The notes beneath the pieces are model-generated. The model saw only the letters and a program-made list of their open reading frames with translations. It was not told the origin of the DNA and did no database searches. From Stephanodiscus triporus (taxonomy: Eukaryota; Bacillariophyta; Thalassiosirophyceae; Thalassiosirales; Thalassiosiraceae), in contig JALLAZ010001587.1 in the NCBI GenBank assembly GCA_036939755.1, positions 1 to 14,504 on the forward strand: a DNA stretch of 14,504 bases. Direction: 5' to 3'. Shown piece after piece: positions 8,300 to 14,504 of the stretch (positions within the stretch are counted from its first letter, which is position 1; each line of letters opens with the position of its first letter). Both the position numbers and the translations under genes were made by a program.

Positions 8300-8567
8300 C
8301 AGCGGATAGGCTCGTAGATACGTAAATTAGCTTACTCTTTCTCCTATCCTCTCCATGCTGGGACGATGGGATTCTGAGAGGTTACGAGTCCATTAACACC
8401 AAAAATTTTCCTCGCCTTCGGCTCGGCCCAGATCATCCGCCGACCTTCCCCACCCCCACCCCTCCGTGCTGTGATTGGTCGGCCCCCAGGCTGAGCACTT
8501 ACGGCAAGTCCCTTTGCCATACTCCAGTATCTACGATCACCACCAATATCTTTGCTTCCCCAACAAC
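8297..8567 (+). repeat. LTR plus Gag leader (single copy, right end unresolved)
   Basis: The 271 bp between the Pol stop and the Gag ATG must contain the LTR and the primer-binding site. Features seen: TG at the left end, an AT-rich part with pyrimidine runs (about 8321-8355), AAAAATTTT at 8401-8409, and a small GCCTTCGGC hairpin at 8414-8422. No CA end followed by a convincing tRNA-complementary site could be fixed. The promoter and polyadenylation signals of the element should lie here. Confidence 0.5.
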
Positions 8568-11500
8568 ATGTCCACCAAGAAAAATATGTCTGACGACAAC
8601 GACATCACGGCGACGGCGGCGGCTCTCCTCAAACCCCCCCCCGAACATCATCGCATGCTACGACGCTCCATGGGCCCCCCCCCTCCCGCTCTGACACACG
8701 AGAACCCTCCCCCCCCCGTCGGTGACGGTGGTGCCACAAACCCCAAACCACCCGACGAAACCCCTACTCAACCTCACGAACACTCCCAGGACACCCAGAG
8801 CGGCGGTAGCCCCTCCCTCTTGTCGTTAGACGATATTGCTGGATTCACGGTTGCCACGGCGACACGCGGCCACCGCACTACCCCTCCCCACGAGGCGGTC
8901 GTGCGCGCGGGGATCCCTTCACCCCCCCCCACACGAAACAGCTTCGCGGCGCTTCGCACGACCTCCCCCACACCAACAGACACCTCTGACAACATCCCGG
9001 ATGATCCCCCGCGGACGACAACACCCCCGATGAATCTACCACCCACCGACGGCGTCCCAGACCCTCACAAACGAGTCTCGGAACCCCGCGGCTTCCCCGA
9101 ACCCCGCGGCTTCCTCGCCACGTTCCTCGAAACATGGCCCGAAGATCAAGTCACCGATGACACCTCCCGTCGGATTTGGGATTCTTTCCGCCAGAGCCAC
9201 TCCGATGCCGACGCTATCTACAGCTCCCTCGATTACCGTCAACAGGATATCACCCGGGCAAATAATAAATTTTGGTCCGACACGAACGCTCGTCTAGACG
9301 AGAGCGAACGCGCAGTCAAGTCCACCCTCACGACGATATCCGAACGCTTTGAGTCGTCGGCCGAGACGCTTCGAGCCCTGGAACAGTTGTCCGGTGTTGT
9401 TGCATCCTCGGTGTCCAACTTGGCGGATATCACCACCCGTCATGAATCTTCGTTGAAATCTATTTTCGATCGCTTGGAGGCCCAGAGTAACATCCTTCGG
9501 ACGATAACCCGACACAACGAGGCCCGCGACGCTCGCGTTAACACCATGGAAGGGCGCGTGACCGCCATGGAAGGGGACATCGCCTCAGTGAACGAATCTG
9601 TTACCACCGTCGACGCCAAACTGCTTGAAGTCGATGCCAAGTTGATCGGCCTTCGATCTACTTCGGAATCGACGGCATCCACCCTACGACTCGACGTCAA
9701 CGACCTACGGGCCCGTATCATCCCCGACCTCCGCCGAGACCTCCGCACAGAGATCCAGGCATCTGCCAGTGCGACCCCGAACGCCATCGATACCACCGTC
9801 CAGGAAACTTTGGCGCGTCTCCCTGTCAACTCGCCCCAACGACATCGGGCCGCGACGGCTGACGCTGATGTCCAGGTTGGCGGCGCGGACGTGGGCGGTG
9901 CGGGCGTGGATCGTACCACGACAGAGGCGCCTCTACCCCACGACACGCACGCTGACGACACGCGCGCTGCCACCGAAACACGTGCCACCACCCCCGAGGT
10001 GGCCACGGCTGCATCTGACAGGTCCGACGTTCGTGACATTGGAGACAATCGAGATATCGGCAGGTCCGACAATAGTGTTTACGGGCACATTCGGGAATAT
10101 GGTCCCTCTGCGGCCTCACGCATTGGATTCTACCCGTCCCGGTCCCCTCCCCATGGGACATCATACAGGGATGACACCCGTCACGTTACCCCTGGCTGTC
10201 CCGACAGATACCGTCCATCTCCCCTCACGACTGATGACATTCAAAAAGGGGGTCTGATCCTGTCCCCTCATGCTAGTGATCGCGAACGGCTTGCCCGCAC
10301 CCTCAAAACAAGTCGTTTCGATATGGCTGCCCTGGCTCATTCAGACTACCATGGTGGTACCGACGGTGTGCTGGACCTCTCGATCAGCTTCATCCACGAA
10401 TGTGGGTACGACTCTATCTCTGTCGAAGCCTCCGAGGACGTACTTCTCTGCTATAATGACATCATTTTGGTCCATCGGAAGGTTGTTGCAGGCTGGACGA
10501 ACTACCGAACTGGTCGCTCTGGTCCTACAGTGGAGTACATCATTGAAAAAGCTCTTGTGAACTTCCCCAAACTCCGCACCCTGGACGCTCGGGCAGCCGT
10601 CGACTTCTATGACAAGCTCCAAAAACTCTCCGCCGGCTACCTCCTTCCGCTCATGCCTTTCGATGCCATCAAACTGTCGAACAACTTCGAGGGCCTCTGC
10701 CCACCCGGACTTGGGACCTTACGGTACGCGGAGGTCGGCTCCGCACTCATGGATATCCTCCCACGCCTCCTCCCGACTACCGAGTCCGAAATCACCTCCG
10801 CCATTGCTACTGTCGGCTTCGAATCTAACAATGGCTACGATCTCCTCTGGCGGATTCTTGAGCTCACAGTTCCGGGATTCGATCCCACTGTGCCCATCTT
10901 GCCCCCGACGTGGCACCGCGACTCCGACGTGTTCGAATTCTGTCATGCCCACCTCCTGTACTTCCGACTACAAGCTAAGAAGAACAACCACTTTGATGCC
11001 CGCACCCGCACCTCAATATTCCTGCGAGCCATCGCGGATTCGGAATACGCTGACATTGTCACGCTCTTACAGGCCCAGGTCAATTCATTCCGCCACATCG
11101 ACGGCGATGACGGATATCTTCCTCATCACCTGCGTCTCAGCGGCATCGCGACCTTGATCAATACCAACGCCAAAGCCCGCGTTCGAGATTTTGCAACCCC
11201 GCGAGCACACAGGGCCCTCGGTTCGGGCCCTGACTGGGACATGGCGTTCGACTCGGCCTACAATTGGGATGCGGTTGACGACGAGGAGCTTCCCTTTTGC
11301 CACGTCCAAGGGTACACCCCCCGCATACACCGTTTGGATCAGGGACGTGATCGGGCTGAACGCGGCGGGATACGCGACCGGGATAGGGATCGTGGGGCTC
11401 ATAGGATGCGCCGGGAAAATGATACCCGCCGAGACTTTGGCCCTCGCGACCGCGGTCAACCCCGACTGGGAGTCCGCAATCAATTCGGTGGGCGTAATGG

Positions 11501-11855
11501 TGATGCCACCCAGGGTCGTTCTCTCCGCCCGGACCAGCGACGTCGCCCTTTCCTCCACGGTGTCATATGCGCAGCATGCAAACGTACCGGGCACGAGGCC
11601 ACTAGCTGCGACATGCTTGCGATAGCTCTTTTCGTGGACCGCCACAAGGAACGACTTTCGGAAAACGAAAAATCGGAAATAGAGGCGGCTTGGGTTGCGC
11701 GCTGGAAGGATAAAATTGGCCAACCAACCCGCACCCCCCGACAGGTGATGCGCGCTTACTGCGAAGCGTTGGACATCTCGGCAGATCATCTCGTCGAAGC
11801 GATGGATTGGGATTGTTGGCCCGCCTCTGACCCTGATGACGTCCCCGATGAATGA
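8568..11855 (+). CDS. gag: Gag polyprotein with coiled coil and CCHC zinc knuckle
   Basis: The protein has 1095 residues from the ATG at 8568 (A at -3; a 31-codon upstream extension lacks ATG). Residues 1-190 are Pro/Thr-rich and disordered in appearance. About 220-400 has heptad-like spacing of Leu, Val and Ile and is predicted coiled coil. Residues 425-550 are again low-complexity. About 555-890 is the folded, capsid-like part, with VFEFCHAHLLYFRLQAKK (788-805) resembling the C-terminal half of copia Gag. About 920-990 is Arg/Asp/Gly-rich and probably binds RNA. A zinc knuckle C-x2-C-x4-H-x4-C uses C1001, C1004, H1009 and C1014 (nucleocapsid). It forms the particle shell and packages element RNA. 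It is far longer than usual copia Gag. It ends at a TGA that is in frame with Pol. Confidence 0.9.
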   Translation: MSTKKNMSDDNDITATAAALLKPPPEHHRMLRRSMGPPPPALTHENPPPPVGDGGATNPKPPDETPTQPHEHSQDTQSGGSPSLLSLDDIAGFTVATATRGHRTTPPHEAVVRAGIPSPPPTRNSFAALRTTSPTPTDTSDNIPDDPPRTTTPPMNLPPTDGVPDPHKRVSEPRGFPEPRGFLATFLETWPEDQVTDDTSRRIWDSFRQSHSDADAIYSSLDYRQQDITRANNKFWSDTNARLDESERAVKSTLTTISERFESSAETLRALEQLSGVVASSVSNLADITTRHESSLKSIFDRLEAQSNILRTITRHNEARDARVNTMEGRVTAMEGDIASVNESVTTVDAKLLEVDAKLIGLRSTSESTASTLRLDVNDLRARIIPDLRRDLRTEIQASASATPNAIDTTVQETLARLPVNSPQRHRAATADADVQVGGADVGGAGVDRTTTEAPLPHDTHADDTRAATETRATTPEVATAASDRSDVRDIGDNRDIGRSDNSVYGHIREYGPSAASRIGFYPSRSPPHGTSYRDDTRHVTPGCPDRYRPSPLTTDDIQKGGLILSPHASDRERLARTLKTSRFDMAALAHSDYHGGTDGVLDLSISFIHECGYDSISVEASEDVLLCYNDIILVHRKVVAGWTNYRTGRSGPTVEYIIEKALVNFPKLRTLDARAAVDFYDKLQKLSAGYLLPLMPFDAIKLSNNFEGLCPPGLGTLRYAEVGSALMDILPRLLPTTESEITSAIATVGFESNNGYDLLWRILELTVPGFDPTVPILPPTWHRDSDVFEFCHAHLLYFRLQAKKNNHFDARTRTSIFLRAIADSEYADIVTLLQAQVNSFRHIDGDDGYLPHHLRLSGIATLINTNAKARVRDFATPRAHRALGSGPDWDMAFDSAYNWDAVDDEELPFCHVQGYTPRIHRLDQGRDRAERGGIRDRDRDRGAHRMRRENDTRRDFGPRDRGQPRLGVRNQFGGRNGDATQGRSLRPDQRRRPFLHGVICAACKRTGHEATSCDMLAIALFVDRHKERLSENEKSEIEAAWVARWKDKIGQPTRTPRQVMRAYCEALDISADHLVEAMDWDCWPASDPDDVPDE
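9079..9114 (+). repeat. 18-bp tandem duplication in gag
   Basis: Two adjacent 18-bp units (9079-9096 and 9097-9114) differ at one base. They encode the doubled peptide EPRGFPEPRGF (Gag residues 172-182). The unit length is a multiple of 3, so the frame is kept. It is a recent local duplication. Confidence 0.9.
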
Positions 11856-11898
11856 CTAGGATACGGTCCACCTCGATGCGTCGGGCTGGACCATATTC
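11853..11898 (+). promoter_or_regulatory. putative stop-codon readthrough signal between gag and pol
   Basis: The gag stop TGA is followed by CTAG. Positions 11859-11876 then pair with 11881-11898 around a TGCG loop (11877-11880): 16 of 18 positions pair, including two G-U, with single mismatches at 11864/11893 and 11871/11886. The strongest block, GGTCCA with TGGACC, starts 9 nt after the stop. UGA followed by CUA, with a 3' stem-loop after about 8 nt, is a known readthrough class in tobra-, furo- and alphaviruses. Pol continues in the same frame. The hairpin and frame are seen in the sequence; function is inferred. Confidence 0.8.
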
Positions 11899-14504
11899 AT
11901 CCTCCCCTCGGGGAACCAGCGCCGGTCTTACAGCACGCCCACGCCCCATCCGTCTCGTATGCGTTGGCACCAACCTTGGCCGACCCATCCGTGCTCGCTC
12001 CCAGTTCTCACGTTGGCCATTCCACGAATGATCTCCCTGCTACACATGCCTCCGATCTCCCTCCGGCTGAACCTCCTCCCGACACCCCTGCCGGCTCCCT
12101 AATAGCTGAAATCCTCCACAACCATACCCGGCGTTGCTTGCCAATACATCCGTTCGAGTTTCCCCTCAACCCTCATCCCACCCCACAAACTCATGGCCAC
12201 TCTATCCTCACTGCGGCCACCATCCCCGAGTTCCCGCCGGTTATGGACAGCATCACCCGCGTTGTCGGGGCACCCCGTGTGTTCGGCATCCGAAACGACA
12301 GTCGATCTTTCGTCCAAGTGCGGAAAACCTCCGCCTCCCTAATCGATGGCGGCGCCAACATCTGCCTCACGGGTGACCTGGATATTCTGGTTGACGTCGT
12401 AGAGATTCCACCCCTGCCAATTTCCGTGGCGGTCACCGGCGACGTATCTACCTTGGATGATTCATGTACCCGTCGGGGATACCTTCCTTTGGCCCTATCT
12501 GACGGCTCTACGCATTGGCAGTTGTGCTTCTATTGCAAAAACGCCGTCGAGACGATCATATCTCCCCAGGCGATTCTAGCATCCAGCGATATATTTGCCT
12601 CCTGGACGCAGACGGGTTTCAAAGATGGTCGCCCGGGTCAAATACGTTTCGATAGTCATGACGGCCTCATCACCATGCACCTCGATCTTGAATTTCGCGA
12701 TGGTCTATACTACTGCCCAACAGACGTTCTCACGGTCGACCGGTCGCCCGTCCGACGACATCCACCGCCAATGGTACACCGCCTTAGCATGCCCCCTGCC
12801 CCAAATACCGCTCGTCGGCCGTCCCGCTTCGCCCCGACGTCGAAACCCAAACAGGTCGAATCCGAAGTGTGGCTCCTCCGGCTCGGCTCTCCTGGTGTTC
12901 ATCAACTGGACGTCCTGCCAGGCAATGCCACGGGACTACCCTCGGTTTTCGAGTACCACCCGTTCCGGTTCATCGACTTTAAGGAGCAGGCACGGACCCG
13001 GAAACAGGCCGCACAACGTTCGGCTCTACGTACTACGGAAAGGAAGCGGCGTTTCTACATGGATTATGGTTTTATGCGTGCTTCCACGTCGGACTACTCC
13101 CAACCGAAGAAGAGCACAGATCGGGTTGTCAAATCTTATGACGGATTTACATCTTACCTTCTAATTATCGACGAGGCCTCGCGGTATGTATGGGTATTCC
13201 TCACGGCCACCAAGGATCCTCCGCTCGACATCGTCACTGAATTCCTCCGACATCATGGCCACAAGGACGGAGGTTGCATCCGCACGGACCAGGGCGGAGA
13301 ACTTGCTCGCTCCCTTGCCTTTCAAGATCTTCTCCTCCGTGAATTCCATTATACTCTCGAACCAACCGGTGCAGACAGCCCCTCCCAGAACGGCGCGGTC
13401 GAGACATACAACGATAAGTTTGCTGTGCGTGCTCGCACGCTCCTGTTTGGTTCGGGCCTTCCGGCTCAGTACTGGTCCGCTGCACTGGTTCACTCGGTTT
13501 ATTTGCATAATCGGCTGGTTCACTCGGAGACGAAGACAACACCATTCGAAGGGTACTACGGCATCAAACCAGATCTCGCATCCCTCAAACTGTTCGGCTC
13601 CAGAGTATGCGTGAAACGCACTGGAGATAGACGCAGCAAACTTGACCGGCACGACTTCAGTGGCATTTTCCTTGGCTACGCTTCGACAGACCACAACATC
13701 CTTTACCTCGACGTTAACTCCGGTGTTGTAAAACGCAGCCATCACGCTCAGTTTGATGAGGCCTGGTACCTACAGCCATCTCGTCCGCCGGCGGCACAAC
13801 TCCTGTACGACCTTGGCCTCGAGGCTGATGACGATACCCCCACCGCAGATGCAGTCGACGACATTGGCATCACACTCCTCCCTGCCCCTTGGCCGCCGCT
13901 CCCGCCATCTACGGTGAAAACAACTTGCTGGAGTGTGCCAACATCATGTCGGAATACTCCCCTACCCCTTCGCGAGACTGCGTTGCCTCGTCAGATTACC
14001 GCGGCGGCTGCTCGAGTCCGGTCCAACCCAGATGCCCCGCCCCCAACAGCATCAGATATCGTCTCGGAATATAACATCGACCGAAATGATATGGCGCTAA
14101 TATATATGTCCCCCGATCCGTACCACGAGGCCTTTGAAGAGGTACTCGACCTTCGGCGATTCGACTTCAGTCGACACAGAACGGCTGGCCTCTGTCTCGC
14201 CCACGTCAACGGACGACTGATTCTTGGTGGTATGGCACCTGGTACCCCCGCGGCTAAGATACCTCGATGGCGATCACGGATCAAGGGAGCCTGGCTCATA
14301 AAAATAGGCCACGCAACAGTTTCTTCCATTCCAGATGCTCAAGCTGCATTCGACGCACTTGCCACAGCTAATCAATCATCCGTCACTCTCCTCTTCTCAC
14401 ATCCGGAAATACGCCAGGATATCTCCCACAACGGCCTCCATATTATATCCTCCGCACCTTTTACACAACACATCCACGACCAACTCAACCACCGCTGGGA
14501 TTTC
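11856..14504 (+). CDS. pol: copia Pol N-terminal part: protease, integrase, PDZ-like domain, RT start (cut by window end)
   Basis: Frame 11856-14504 is open for 883 codons without a stop and continues the Gag frame after its UGA. Counting from 11856, residues 1-130 are a Pro-rich linker. The aspartic protease has LIDGGANICLTGD with D164. A region with CFYCKNAVETIISPQAI and FRDGLYYC, typical of the segment before integrase, follows. The integrase core has catalytic D403 (FYMDYGF), D478 (RTDQGGE) and E516 (NGAVE), giving D-x74-D-x37-E, followed by LFGSRVCVK and GIFLGYA of the C-terminal part. Residues about 770-852 form a PDZ-like domain. The RT start matches 6190-6244. If readthrough were not used, the first ATG in the frame is at 12243, before the protease. 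Together the two parts would give about 1570 Pol residues. The N-terminal HHCC zinc finger of integrase is not visible. Confidence 0.92.
13997..14014 (+). repeat. 18-bp direct repeat encoding TAAAAR, copy in the integrase/RT linker
   Basis: Identical to 8137-8154 and in the same translational phase (Pol residue 715 onward). Confidence 0.9.
14450..14504 (+). repeat. direct repeat, right copy (55 bp) ending at the window edge
   Basis: Identical to 6190-6244 over its whole length up to the last base of the window. Similarity begins exactly at 14450, and the upstream bases are unrelated to those before 6190. Confidence 0.98.

Larger units (their letters stand above)
6190..14504 (+). mobile_element. 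Ty1/copia-type LTR retrotransposon, rotated order, 8260-bp period
   Basis: The order is RT-RNase H, polypurine tract, LTR/leader, Gag, protease, integrase, PDZ-like domain, start of RT. Integrase ahead of RT and RNase H, and an RT of the copia class, place it in Ty1/copia (Pseudoviridae-like). The end of the window repeats its own position 6190, so one LTR plus one internal region measures 8260 bp. All reading frames are open, which suggests recent activity. Either two elements lie head to tail sharing an LTR, or one element with collapsed LTRs was assembled as a loop. Only one LTR-like region is visible, so its ends cannot be proven here. Confidence 0.88.

Noticed and set aside
8376..8395. 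Possible half-tRNA primer site (complement contains an anticodon-loop-like CTCGTAA)
   Set aside because: The flanking bases cannot form an anticodon stem, so the resemblance is too weak to annotate.
8476..8490. Possible tRNA primer-binding site beginning TGG
   Set aside because: Its complement ends in CCA, but the rest does not resemble a tRNA acceptor and T-arm that I can name, and no CA-ending LTR boundary lies next to it.
8475..8567. Extension of Gag upstream to a TTG at 8475
   Set aside because: Non-ATG start in a eukaryotic setting; the ATG at 8568 has a good context and 8475-8567 is better explained as LTR/leader.
9440..10072. Minus-strand 210-codon frame, and the 234-codon one at 11085-11789, inside gag
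   Set aside because: Both are antisense shadows of the GC-rich Gag frame, which has a zinc knuckle and capsid-like region.
11840..12243. Gag-Pol frameshift or separate Pol start
   Set aside because: Pol is already in the Gag frame without any shift, and it is open from the codon after the UGA. An internal start at 12243 cannot be excluded but does not explain the hairpin or the open linker.
12595..13164. Plus-strand 189-codon frame, and similar ones at 13186-13614 and 11191-11625
   Set aside because: They overlap the Gag or Pol frame in another phase and carry no motif; Gag and Pol motifs are all in the 8568/11856 frame.

Overview
The window looks like nuclear DNA of a stramenopile alga, most likely a diatom. 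It has compact, intronless-looking GC-rich genes, many GAC/GTC and C-rich tracts, Asp/Arg/Ser/Thr homopolymers inside proteins, and a Ty1/copia-type retrotransposon. Start codons are ATG in eukaryotic contexts and no bacterial operon features are visible. The taxonomic call is an inference from style, not from a marker gene.

Positions 1-6189 are host-like. A low-complexity left edge (1-66) leads into a doubtful hypothetical reading frame (196-720). Next comes a 517-aa acidic protein with two PDZ-like domains (882-2435, +). It converges on a 583-aa polytopic membrane protein of unknown function (2729-4480, -). That gene shares a 296-bp divergent promoter region, containing a GA-repeat tract, with a 278-aa FAS1/fasciclin-domain protein (4777-5613, +). 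An AT- and purine-rich spacer follows (5614-6189).

Positions 6190-14504 are one LTR-retrotransposon family in rotated order: RT-RNase H end (6190-8299), then a polypurine tract plus LTR/leader (about 8286-8567), a very long Gag (8568-11855), and protease-integrase-PDZ-like domain-start of RT (11856-14504, cut by the window end). The last 55 bases are identical to 6190-6244, and the reading frame agrees at both places. The window therefore holds every part of the element once, with a repeat period of 8260 bp. This fits either a head-to-tail array sharing one LTR, or an assembly-graph loop in which the two LTRs of one element were collapsed. All element reading frames are open, so the family looks young.

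The most interesting biology is in the retroelement. Gag and Pol lie in the same frame, separated by a single UGA in the context UGA-CUA-G. Directly after it is an 18-by-18 nt imperfect hairpin with a UGCG (UNCG-type) loop. This has the layout of a programmed stop-codon readthrough signal, which is not the usual expression route of Ty1/copia elements. Between integrase and RT, Pol carries a PDZ-like domain that canonical copia Pol lacks. The integrase appears to have lost its HHCC zinc finger, the protease active site reads DGG instead of D[S/T]G, RT reads QVDD instead of YVDD, and Gag has a roughly 550-residue N-terminal part with a long coiled coil. The same TAAAARV peptide occurs at the integrase/RT linker and in the C-terminal tail after RNase H.
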